Shown piece by piece: positions 49,252 through 61,390 of a stretch of 64,000 nt of DNA (position 1 is the first letter of the stretch; every line of letters starts with the position of its first letter). Both the position numbers and the translations under genes were made by a program. The notes beneath the pieces were generated by a model. That model worked only from the letters and a program-made list of their open reading frames with translations, ran no database searches and was not told the DNA's origin. The stretch is from Sipunculus nudus (Eukaryota > Annelida > Sipuncula > Golfingiida > Sipunculidae), in NCBI GenBank assembly GCA_026874595.1, contig CM049306.1, positions 61,138,019-61,202,018 on the forward strand. The letters run 5' to 3'.

Positions 49252-50384
49252 TCTGTTTCCTTCATTATATATATATATATATGTATACTTTCATTATCAC
49301 ATATACATACATATATAAACATATGATGCTACCATAAACTAACATTATTCTACAGTTAACCAAAGGATTTTCTTTGAGTACAACACAGGATATAAAATAC
49401 TAACATTAAATTTACAGCACTAAAATAAGAATGACCAGCATGCAATACATTGACAAATTATACGTTTACATTACAAATAAGAAAGCAATAGTAATCCCTG
49501 AAGCAAGTCATACATGATATTTGGCATACTAGCAGATAAAGATATTTATTTATACTTCAAGGTATATAATGACCAACATAAATAGAACATTTGAAAGATA
49601 ACAAGTCCAGGGTATATAACTTCTTATATATCGAAAGTGTAAAATGTTTTTTTTCTGACAACTTTAATTCTAAATAATATTTACTAACCCATAACTAACA
49701 ACTAAAATATTGCACAAATTTATATTACTTTTACTTTTTCCTGTTTCACAACAACAACAGGTTCTTGTCAGCATCTTTGTCCACCAGGTAGCACATTTCT
49801 GTGTTATGGATTATTCCATACAGAGAAGAAACATTACCAGGTATAGAGGCTGGGTGACAAAGACTACACGTGTATCACACATGGTGTCACTTGATCCCAT
49901 GACAGCCAGTGGGCACTGCACCGCACACATACAAAACTTTCCTATGGGGGCTGCATGTGTTTGCCTATCACATGATCAGCTCATGAATATGGCATGACCC
50001 AGCAGAGAACCAATAGGAGATAAGGACAAATGACATCACTCATAGACTTGTAACCTGCTCATGAGCTTATCACTAGCTGTCATGACACATCATGTTAACC
50101 CATATTAAAAGGCCTAAAGCCCTCATACACTTCTTATTGCCTCACCAAACCCTAACAACATATATTCTCAAATACTTTTTCAAATGATTTTAATAAGAAG
50201 TTATAATATAAGTTTTATTTTAGGGTTTATTTATTATTTTATTATGTTTAAAATACAACTAATTTCAACTGAATTTGAAAATATTTTTAAAATGTTTAAG
50301 GTATATAATCTGTGTTTGTATCATATGGAAAATTCTATATCTATTGTCATAGTTTATTTACACCTGTATCAATATTTTAATTAA

Positions 50385-50432
<48 letters not shown>

Positions 50433-50522
50433 ACTTGAAAAATTAAACATGCTTTCAAATTATATATGTATTGCTATATTAAAAATGTTTTCAAGTGCAC
50501 ATATACAAATATTTTAATTTTG

Positions 50523-50554
<32 letters not shown>

Positions 50555-50815
50555 ATTTTGAGATATAATTCTTTATAATTATTATATTTTATTTTTTTCT
50601 TTATTCAAATATCAGCTATTTGACTGAAATCACCATTATGTTCAGTTATACGTGCGTATTTGTTTAGAAAATATTTAAGTATACATTGTTTCGATTTTTA
50701 TGCATGGCCATATGTACCAGTGATAATGTTAGCTAACTTTCAGATATGTAGGCCTATTATTATTAAGTATTTGTATTGAATAATAATACTAGATACTTTT
50801 GTACCTCATTTGTTG

Positions 50816-50889
<74 letters not shown>

Positions 50890-51890
50890 AATAATTTTAA
50901 TGACATTTCTAATGGTTTAAGCAAATTGTAAAATAATTTTAAAATGATTATTGGTTCATACAGCTAAACCAATATTATTTTCCAAATACACATGAGTTTA
51001 CATGTTTTGTGTGTGTGTTATTATTTAATATCTTACAAATTTCATATATCATGTGTGTGTGTGTGTGCCAATATGTTGTGCATTTTTAATAATTTATTTT
51101 TTTTTATATTTATAAATCACCTCTTAAATTAAACTGGTTTTGTTATGTAACACTTGGGTAAGTTCATAAAGGTGTGTGTGTGCTGAAATGTATATGTTTG
51201 ATTTATATCAATCTAGGTTTTTATATCAATTATTTATACCATTCATATACTTAACATATGTTTTAACTTTTTAGGCGTTTCCAGGATCCATTTGTTATTA
51301 AATGCAAACACTGGCCCAGTTGATTCCATGCTCGGAATATGTGCGGGCTGTCTGGTTATGCAGCTTAAATATTTTCCTTCTGTAAGTTTTCAGAAGTGCA
51401 TCAAAAACTTAAATTTAAATAGGAGTTTTTACCTGTATTATATAATTGAAGTGATAAATGCTGATCACTTGTTTAAATGGTCACACACTTGATCACCCAC
51501 ACATAACGAGCACACATACACCAGAATATAGTGCTGAATGTGTTATATTAAAATAAACAACCAATATTACTGCTGTCACCTTTGTTATATTTACAATTAT
51601 TGTCTTGCACTATTCATTAAGGTTGATTTCCCTTGTTTTGACATAGAAATATGCACATTCAATAGGTGTAAATGTACAGCATTTTATGAATGATCAGTTT
51701 TACCCTACAACTAAGATGCTAATCTCAACAACTCATTCTACAGCTCTAGGATGTTTGATCCACTTAAGGGTGGTGGTAACATGGTGGCCAACCTCATTAG
51801 CAGCTAGTTAAAATAGCACCAAGTCTAGAGCTAGTCATTTTGTGAAATGCCTGAGTGAATCACATTCACTGATTTTGCACATTGACTATA

Positions 51891-51954
<64 letters not shown>

Positions 51955-52593
51955 ATATATATATGTATATATACAATATATATGTGTATATATAAATATA
52001 TATTTATTAGGGTAGGGGCCAGGTACTTGTACCTGTACCTAGATACACATTTCAGAGTATATGTACCTGCTGGTCATGAGTAGGAAGTACCTTGTACCTG
52101 TACCTATACCCAGAATTAAAATACCTGTACCTGGAACAAGGTACTCCAGGTACAGTTTTTTTTAAGTTTTTTTCCTTTTTCTTGTTTTAAAATTGGTTAC
52201 CTGTAATGTAAAATAATCATCCATTTTTACGTATAACTTTTTTTTTATCATAAATAAAAACCTGTTAGCAACATAGTAAAAATTATTGTATATTTACATA
52301 ATTAATGAGTCCCCTGATATCAACATTATAAATAACAACACCTACCTAATATACATTATTATTTTCACGGATAATAATACATCAAAACACAGATTTATTA
52401 ATTTTTCATAACGTTGAATTTTCTAATAACTTAATTATTGTTGTTAATGTAACTATGTGATGTAAAAGTTGATGCCGCTTTTGGATGTCTAACCCAAAAT
52501 ATACACATATTCAGCATTATTAATTTTAAAGAATGTTTTGGATTAAGCAGTTAAAGACATCACCAATGTTCAAATGTAAAATGTATAAAGCAT

Positions 52594-52653
<60 letters not shown>

Positions 52654-53538
52654 TTTCGGGGGGGGGGGGGGGCTTTTGTCATCTTTATCATTAAGGTAGG
52701 TGGCTTTTTCCCAAGGAATCATTTTGTCCAGGGGTACTTTAGTCCTACACCTATTAAAAACCCACAAAAACATTAGTGTTCTTCATACCAAAAGTTTTTT
52801 GTCAAATCTTTTAGTATCATTTTATTTAATGAATTTGAAATAATCTAAGTATCATCCTACAATACCCTAGAATTTCATTATGTGTGTACAAATGAAAGAT
52901 ATAATAATTAAATAATTTTATTTGACCACATTATGTGTAATCTTTATTTTTGAAAATAATTGACATAAGATTGATTATACAAATAAAGTTATATAAGACA
53001 ATAAATTCATTTACCTTTTTTTTCTTCTTATGTAAGGGTAATGTTGAATTTTCAGCCAAGTATTGCTTCAATGTTTGCTTTTCAAGTTGATGTTGCTGCT
53101 TCAGTCACAGAAGATATCACTCATGATTGGAGATTCATCTCACATTTATAAACTGACCAGGCCTAACAAAGCTGAGTGGTGTACAACCATCTTCAGTTTT
53201 GGCAATTATTGACCTAATGATGAGGCAGCAAACATAGAGCAAAAGCTGGTCACCTACCTGCCCAGACATCTGTTGTTACATTATACATGACTGACTACCC
53301 CTCATTGATACTTTGATGTCTGCCATACTCTAGACTTGGTGCTATTTTAACTAGCTGCTAATGAGGTTGGCCACCATGGAACCACCACCCTCAAGTGGAT
53401 CAGACATGTTATTGCCTGGGATTGCATACTGTAAAATTTGTCTGCATAGAAACAAAATATATTTACACACAACACACACACACTGAATTTTGAATAACAT
53501 AAAGCACATTTACATCTATATATGATTTTTAAATATAA

Positions 53539-53575
<37 letters not shown>

Positions 53576-53666
53576 TTACAGACATATATTGTTTACATAT
53601 AAATTGTATGTTATTTTTTATTTTTGACATATAAAAGTTACATATTATATATATATACATTAATAT

Positions 53667-53711
<45 letters not shown>
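50385..53711. repeat. Cluster of (TA)n and (TG)n microsatellites
   Basis: TA runs at 50,385-50,432, 50,525-50,541, 50,819-50,886, 51,891-51,949, 52,601-52,648, 53,541-53,571 and 53,680-53,711, TG runs at 50,540-50,553 and 51,051-51,067, and a G-run at 52,659-52,672. Another TA run is at 48,401-48,442. All inside the LTR element interior. Confidence 0.93.
51751..53407. mobile_element. 80-bp inverted repeats around a possible hAT relic
   Basis: 51,751-51,830 and 53,328-53,407 are reverse complements with about four mismatches. Between them, 52,009-52,160 starts TAGGGTAGGGGCCAGGTAC and repeats GTACCTGTACC, a pattern seen near hAT termini, and the minus strand near 53,190 reads PLSFV followed by GQF, loosely like a hAT motif. 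No intact transposase. Weak assignment. Confidence 0.4.
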
Positions 53712-53718
<7 letters not shown>

Positions 53719-55282
53719 TATTATACATTAATATTTCATAACAATATAATAAAAAAATAATATAATATAGTATAATATAAGAATTAAAATAATGTATATA
53801 CCATTACATATATACTCTGATGTGTTTAAATGCATAAGTATTGAAAAGCCTGGATTTAATCAACATGAAATGTGAAAATGAAACTAAAAAGCCCTTAAAT
53901 CTCTGTAGATATAGCAGGACTAGACTGGTACCCTGCACAATTAATGATTGACAAAACCCTAGCTAAGCTATATAAATCATACAAAAATAATTAAAAAATA
54001 ACAATGGGCAACCTATTTACATATACTAGTGTGAAGGACAACACTTGTAGAATACGATTATTTATACTTTTTCTCCTGATGTGACCGGGATTGGCTGCTT
54101 TTAATCAGTGAAATGAAGCTTGTTGAATCTGACATGCCAATTCTGACATGAAGCGGCGTCATGAACAAGGGTTGAATTCTTCACTTTTTTTCGCTAGTAA
54201 CGATCTCTTACTGGTCATTTCATGTAAATAACCATTCAGGACATCATTTAATGTAACAGTTTGATGAAAAAAACTTTAATTAATTAAGATAAATACTCAT
54301 TCTAACACTGAAGCGATCTTCGCCAACATGCACGCCGCCTAGTGGTAGAAGTTTGAAACGGCTAATTATGCGTGGGTAAATCTGCACAGCATGTTTGATT
54401 GTGCCGCAGACCCCCCTGATCATGTGGGAGAGGACACAGGGACAGCTGCTTGTCTGTCCACAAATGTCTCAGCAGCATTCCTGCTACTTAATGAGGTGGG
54501 AAACACTCCAAAGCCATGTGACGATGCCATCTGCAAAGTCTATGGCCCTTACCCCCTCCCTTTGAAAATACAGCTCTCCCTAGAGCTGACCTAACAACCC
54601 AAGGATACCTCCCTGGTTTAGTTTCACAAAAGGACATGCCACAGACCAGCAAGACTAAATTACTGTGAAGTGTCCTAGTAATCAGGAGAGACAATGTCAA
54701 GGGGTTGAACTAAGCAGAGAATGTAGCCAGGAAACCAGATACCAATGGCCATATGACCCCGTGTGGACTGAGCCCGAGGCTGTATCACCAGGAGATGAAA
54801 CTAGATCCCGTGAGACAAGCAACAAGTAACAAGTGAAAATAAGGCCAAGCAAGGAAAACCATGCATGGCTGAAGGAACAAAAACAAAAATTTTACACCGA
54901 GCGAAAATGGAGGAGGCCAAAATGAATCACAGAAAATGTGAAGCCACAAACAGATCTGTAGGAAGTTTAAAGAGATGCAAAAGTGATCCTTATCTTTAAA
55001 TTACTATAAGTGAAACATGCACAGCAAGGTAGCCAATCAAGGCAGATCTGTGCTAAGAAAACTTGATTGGTGTGGCCTCAAAAAAAAAAAAAAAAGCACA
55101 GGAGCAGACTAGCCTGTTAGGGAAGATATTGTAAGTAAATCCATAGAATAGCAGTTTGATACAGTTTGAACTGTTAACAGTGCAACAAGAATATATTACA
55201 ATCAGCAACTCATTTAAGCTAAACTGACATAAAAGCTAAGATAAAAGAATGAAAGCGTGGGCCGAAAAACCGCTGCCGCCAA
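53712..55282 (-). other. 5' interior of the LTR element
   Basis: No gag zinc knuckle or protease seen. A more GC-balanced stretch at 54,390-54,900 could be leader or decayed gag; frames there (67-70 codons on both strands) show no family match. A-run at 55,079-55,095. Confidence 0.55.
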
Positions 55283-55847
55283 TGAAACAAAAATGGGCCC
55301 CACCCCTAATTCTGATAAACAGTACTTCAGGGATGGGGATTTTGAAATTAATTAGTTTGGGTAGCGTGGCTAAATTTACAAATACTCCTCTATGCATCCA
55401 ACAGACTATATTGACTAAGACAGTTAAAAGTCCATTAGTGGCCACAAGAATTTATTGCGAGAGAAACTACAAGATTACCGGTACACAAGAATTATGCCAA
55501 GACTGATATTACATAACAATTATATATAATTACTAACCAGAATGTGGCTGTCCAGGTTTCCCTGGTCCCTATAATCTCAGCTTCTGCTAAGATGGACCAG
55601 AGAGGCTCAGAGCCCGGTGGGACAGACACCGTACATCTACAGTGTTCATCAGTCCCAGGCGTAAGAGACAGGGCTGGGCTGGTACATGGTATCAGTCTTT
55701 CCAGCCCTGTATCGCCAGCTCAGTGGTCATTGGTCAACCCAAGAGATCTGCATCTGGTGGAATTAACCCCAAGGGAATCTCCCCTGGTAGCCATGATGTC
55801 ATAGGGTGTTCCCCCGGTAATACCAGGGGTAGGGCATTTGTGTAACA
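55283..55847 (-). repeat. 5' LTR (right copy)
   Basis: About 565 bp; differs from the other LTR by scattered substitutions and small indels, so the insertion is not recent. Confidence 0.88.
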
Positions 55848-55851
55848 CCAG

Positions 55852-56034
55852 TGAGGTGGATTAGACTAGATTTCTAAACGCTGCCTAGTCATCCTCGACC
55901 TCTAAATTGTCAAAGTGTAGCTCCTTTAGCTTCCTATTGAGGTCAGTTTTGAGGAGGGAGACATTATTGTCCACTTACAACTTGGAGACATCGACGCGCT
56001 TCAGTGACTTCTTACCCTATGGCCGACGTATAGC
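55852..56034 (-). mobile_element. Degenerate LINE, 5' piece across the LTR insertion
   Basis: Minus strand reads KKSLKRVDVSKL, then LKTDLNRKLKELHFDNLEVE and AAFRNLV, the linker preceding the HKDWFDEND segment of the 47.1-kb piece. The two pieces abut at the CCAG duplication. In-frame stops show decay. Confidence 0.8.
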
Positions 56035-57448
56035 TTCTAAAGTTAAACTTAATACACTGATGTGCAATGACAATTCCTGGCACAACTAATAACAGTTTTA
56101 TCATATATTAATTTCTCGGCCAGTTATTAGACCACATTTGTACAGATTTGTACAGATCCCAACCCAGCTCAGGTTAAAGTTTAGGGACAACCCTTTATAA
56201 CTCAACAACCACTCACCATATAGCTTTCATATTTCATATATGTATTGTATATGGGGTTAGGAATCCCACATGTAATTTTGGGGTTTAAGGTTAAGGATTT
56301 TCTGAATGCCCCGTACCAATTAGCTTTGTTGTCCTCAGATGACTTGGTTCATGTTTCGTTACCCTGACCTTTTTACTCTATTTCAAATCCTTATCTTAAT
56401 GCTTGATATTGAATGTGCTATATGAATTTTTTAACATCCTTAGCTAGTTTAACTGTGGAAAATGAACTGTTCTGGATTAATGGTCAAGTATACATGTCCA
56501 TTTTGTCAAGGTTTTAATCATGAAGTATACTTATTTATCCATTAGTAATATTTATGCGATAAGCTTCATCATATGAATATTTTATTTGCCACAGACTGAT
56601 ACAAAATATCATTACATTTGCAATCAGGTCTACATTACTAGTATAAAAATGTACTTTAAATCACACTTTTTTTTATAAATTTGTTATTATACTGATCAAT
56701 ATAAATGATATGTAATATTTTATTTTCATCGCAAGGGGCTAGACTCCCATTATAACTCTTCAAAGTGGAGGAACAGTAAATAATAAATGCAAGCGGCCTT
56801 GGACTTTTATATGACGTAAAATATATACAATAGCGTATACAGTATGTTGAAATCCAAGAAGGACATGTAGGGTATACATTAAATGTATTGGTACAATGTG
56901 TACAGCAAACTGTAAACTGAAAGTTTATATTTCTGTTACATGTGAGTATAATAAGTGTAATTTCAGAGCATTTATTCTGGCCTGTCAACAGTAATAGACT
57001 CTAATAGAAGCATGTAGTAGTCATTTATCCTGAAACACTGACACCATTATAATTCTATATACATGTATCATCAAGTGTCGGTAATTAATAAAATGTCAAT
57101 TACAGTAACCACTTATCACCCTTGTCAATGACGTTAACTCAAACACCGTATTTGTTTTGTTATTTGTATGCTAATAGAGTGACCCACATCCAGCAACCAT
57201 TACAGCTATTACTGTTCTTGCTCAGAGGGTTCACATTGTTATCTTCTTTGACCACATTGGCTTATTACTTGGATACGGAACAAGCTTTTCAGTTAAATTT
57301 GCTAATTTTATTGCAAAATTAAGCCCTGTAAATATGTCCAATCGAAATCATGCAAATATCAATACAACTGGAAAGAATATCATATTAATTTATCAGCCAA
57401 GCATCACACGCATAAAGTTTGCATTCTCTGTTCCATATTTAATTGTAT
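56035..57448. other. Unassigned intergenic DNA
   Basis: AT-rich with no gene, RNA or repeat recognised. The 110-codon minus frame (56,656-56,988) is low-complexity and unsupported. Confidence 0.55.
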
Positions 57449-58437
57449 TCGCCAAAACAAAGTTTTGCGGATACTATGTTCTTGACCGGGTTCCGCCGCA
57501 GCGCCGCCGCCGCGTTCAATTCCTGAATTGAACTCTGAGACAACTGGACCAATTTTTTCTGAAACTTGACCCTATTATCGGGTCACATGTGAACTGGTGC
57601 CAAAATATTTTGCGTTGACCTCTGATATTTCCTCTCTTCAGTGTGTCCATCTGTGCGTCTGCTTTCACACACATATCTTCGGACTCGTTTGACCAATCAG
57701 GCTGAAATTTTGCACAAGTGTAGCGCTTGGATAGATTTATATCATACAAAATAACTGGTGGTGCCACCTACATTTATGTTTATGCTGCAGACATCCGTGC
57801 TAATATCTCAAGATTGGTAAGACGTATCGGTCTGAAATTTCGCATGTGTATAGATCTCACATAGCTCTTTATCATACGCCCATTCAACCATTTTTCACTG
57901 CGTCCTTCTGTTTGTCTGCCGTGGGGTTAAAATCATCCATATCTTGGCAGTAGTTCGACTTATCCACCTGAAATTTTGCATATGTATATACCTTCGAAAG
58001 CTTACTAGATTTTGTGGCAGGAGGCGCCAACTACATTCACCTTTACGCTGCAGACATCCATGCTAATATCTCAGGACTGGTTTGACATGTAGGCCTGAAA
58101 TTTTGCATGAGTATAGATCTTACATAGCTCTACAGCTTAACAAACAGTTTTGCATGGTGTCAATCTGTTCATTTGCCTAGGGTAAAAATCACTCATATCT
58201 CAGCGGTGGTATCACTTATCCACCTGAAATTTTGCATACGTTTACATCTTGGATCGCTTTCTCTTTCAATTAACAGGTGGCGCCACCTGCAATCATGTTT
58301 TAGTGGCAGACATCCATGCTAGTATGCAACACATCTCAATCTATTTCCCCTTGCCACTCAATTCATGCCTCACTTCACCCATCCCACTCTGATTTCGGCG
58401 GCTACACGTAGTCGCTTGTCTACTACCCGTATTCTAG
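57449..58437 (+). mobile_element. Helitron-like element, copy 2 (TC...CTAG)
   Basis: Starts TCGCCAAAACAAAGTTTTGC, then GCCGCCGCCGCG. Ends with a 7-bp stem CGGCTAC/GTAGTCG, 16 nt, CTAG, then T. Collinear with 27,424-28,405 including GGTGGCGCCACC (58,276). Non-coding. Confidence 0.68.
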
Positions 58438-58732
58438 TTTATTTATAAAAATATACCCCTAATTTGGTGTATAAAGATAATTTATTTGTAAAGTACATGT
58501 CAAATTTTGGCCTCACACATGTTGGCATCAATAATAAATGGATGTATTATTTTGCAACTGTAATAATATTCGCTTAAATTGGTGCATCAAATTTATCTAT
58601 AAAATACATGTTAAATCTTGGCCGCTCACATCTTGGCATCAATAACGATAGTATTAATTTGCACCAAACACCCCACAACTGTTCATGATTTGACCGGCGG
58701 CTGCATGTGCAAATAAGTAAATTATTTATTAA

Positions 58733-61228
58733 CTAGACAACTTAATTGGTAGCAGACAAACCATTTAATCACACTGAATAAATGCTCTCAAATAACATCA
58801 TTTCTTTTTAATTTTCCGATATGTATCGCTATCCAAATTCGGTACATATATTTACATATGCAAACTAGTTAATAAATAACAGAGATATGTAAATTAGTTT
58901 TAAAAATGAATCACAACACATATTATGGCTGACAAGTGAAATAATAAACAACTATTGAAATAGCCGTAAAGTGAAATAAGTAGGATTGATGTTCTCATAT
59001 ACTCAATACATTACAAATTAGCTAATATTTTATTCACTGGTCAACTAGAGGTAAAGACAAATTACCATTTTAATCCATTAAATATATGTTTCTTAATTAC
59101 ATTCAATTTAAAAACAATACAATCAGTGTCGCTATTCCCATCGGAAAATTACATGCGTGGTCATATATACGAAACTAAGTTAATAAGTGACACAAATATG
59201 TATGTTAGCTTTAAAATTAAAAACAATTATTACATTTTTTACAATCAATAAGTGGACATATGACCACAAATAAGTTAATTATTAAGCAACTATTTACCTT
59301 ATGATGTTCTCACGAAAAGACCACTACCTTTCATCTCAATTTTCCAATTTGCATAATTTATCTGCATTTTATTATTCGAAAATTATGATTTTATACAGAC
59401 ATACGTTATATCTTATCATATTTGAATAGTTTGAACTTGAAATACTTTATTTTTCTTCCATAAAAGCCAAATAATCAATACATCTATATTTATTGTATAA
59501 TTAATTCACCAATTCAGTCAAATATGCAAATTTATGCAAATTATCTAATTTAATAAGTAAAGTACAACAATTGTGATAGCATAATTTAATTCAACAGGAA
59601 AAAATACCCTAGAATCAATCAAGAAAAATTATCTATGAAGGATTATGAAATTGTATTTGCCTTTCCGTGTCTAAAATGTCGGCTTTTGAGTGATATAACA
59701 CCCTGGTTTTAATATGGCCGCCATTTTTTTCATGATGGCGAAAGAAAAAATGCAAACATCGGTTTTTATAGTTACATTAGGATCCAAAGTTATGAAAAAA
59801 TTATGATTGCAAAAATTTATACGTGAATTCCAGAGAAAGGCACAAGCATATACACAATTCGACATTAGTGTGCAAATGATAGGTTTGATCTGGAATCCAA
59901 GCAACAACAGTGATGAACGAATGGTTTTACACACGTTGCTCCCAGTAATCGCCATCTTCATAAAATCTTTATGCCCCATAAGCTTCAGAATATAAATAAT
60001 ATTATCTATCCAATATAGTGCTAATTATTTATGCATAAAATAGCTTTCCTGATGAATATCATTAAAGCACTCATCCGTAACAGATACAGTTGCAGGTTAT
60101 TTATTTACTGCAAGAACAGTTCCAGTGATGACTATTTGTACACATTTTATATTATGGTAACTCTATATGCATAAACATTTGCATGTATATACAGGCCATA
60201 TAACTGAGCTGAAGTTATAAATTATGAAGAATTTATGTTCCCTGTCCCAAAGAGAAAATTTAAGCAAAGAACGATTAACATTTTTATGACATTTTTTATT
60301 TGAGATGACAAAAAATGCACATTTTAAATTGAAAATTTGCATATATTTACATATATTACCATAAATTAAACAAATAATGAATACATAATGTACAATATAA
60401 AAATCCCCATGTTATTTCCCGCATTTTGGTGCTGGTTGCATTTTTCTATGTGTAAAAACAACAGAGTTATGGCAATTTATTTAAAAATTATTCTGACCTT
60501 GTAAATTAGAATGGTTACCATGGAAACATGACTGTAAATGTAGGACAAAACACGACCTTGAGACCACGACCTATTTTTTCTGGAAGTATACGAGTTCATT
60601 ACTAATAAAAAATAGGTTGTGTTTTGTTATACCTTGGGTTGGGGTTTGACCCCATGAAACCCCTCTCTGCCGCAGGTCTAAAAGGTCATGACCCCTATTT
60701 ATTTATACATCATCCCATAGCCAATGTCTACGGTGGCTAATTTAGGACACAGAAAAAAAAAATTATCTCGAGATCTCGAGATAACATCTCGAGATCTCGA
60801 CATAGAAATTCGCAAAAAAAAAAAAAATTTAGGAAGCAACAAAAAAAAAAAAAAAAAAAAAAAATTAGGAAGCATTAAAAAAATTTAGGAAGCAACAAAA
60901 AAAAACTTTAGGAAGCCAAAAAAAATTTTAGAAAGCAAAAAAAAAAAAAATTAGAAAGTTAAAGAGATATTTTGAAATATTTAAGAATTTGTGTGATTTT
61001 CCCCAAAATTGGAACTATTCAAGGTAAAGGACACTCTCCTAGTAAAAGTCATGACCTCATTTTAAATAGGCGTCGTCCTCTATTCCATATCTATACATAT
61101 ACTAAGTTTGGTAAAGATCCGTGAAATATTTTTCGAGTTATCGCGCAAACAAGATTTATACGCGGCGGCAGCGGCAGCGGCTGGACCGTCATGAAAACAT
61201 AGTATCCCCCGACATTGTCTGGGGATAC
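58733..61228 (-). repeat. Reverse copy of the 43.6-45.5 kb repeat
   Basis: On the minus strand it begins with GTATCCCCAGACAATGTC..GGGGGATACTATG (61,228-61,195), a start akin to the Helitron-like family, and ends GTTGTCTAG|T at 58,733. It carries the blocks matching 43.6-45.5 kb. 60,763-60,956 inside it is a palindrome plus A-run array. Confidence 0.6.
60763..60956. repeat. TCTCGAGATCTCGAGA palindromes and TTAGGAAGC/poly-A array
   Basis: 60,763-60,784 is a perfect 22-bp palindrome, partly repeated at 60,786-60,800. It is followed by six TTAGGAAGC-like motifs (60,829, 60,865, 60,884, 60,908, 60,928, 60,951) separated by A-runs of 6 to 24. Confidence 0.88.
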
Positions 61229-61390
61229 AATGATATATGCATCACCCGTATGTCAAATTCAGCTGTGTGTCATGGCCAATGGGCAATTTTTTCTGTTATC
61301 CACAGCGGTCCAACCTGTGGTAGTCAAACTATTCGAAAGGTACATATACTATCTGTTATAAATGACAGGCTGGATGCCTTTTATATAATT

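Larger units (their letters stand above)
47174..55847 (-). mobile_element. 8.7-kb LTR retrotransposon without recognisable gag-pol
   Basis: Two direct LTRs (47,174-47,745 and 55,283-55,847), TG..CA-type ends (TGTTACA...TGTTTCA on the minus strand), CCAG duplicated at 47,170-47,173 and 55,848-55,851. Beside the 3' LTR is a purine tract (GGGTGGGGATAG, at 47,746-47,757 on the minus strand); one base after the 5' LTR is a TGG-starting possible primer site (TGGCGGCAGCGG). The host LINE resumes on both sides, confirming a single insertion. The 7.5-kb interior is AT-microsatellite-rich with only short frames and no RT, integrase or protease motif seen. LARD-like or gutted element. Confidence 0.85.

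Noticed and set aside
53255..53275. TTDVW peptide on the minus strand as a hAT catalytic block
   Set aside because: It lies on the wrong side of the PLSFV-like segment for a hAT transposase and is followed by a stop; likely chance.
56656..56988. 110-codon minus-strand frame
   Set aside because: Low-complexity Cys/Tyr/Ile-rich translation of AT-rich DNA without any motif.
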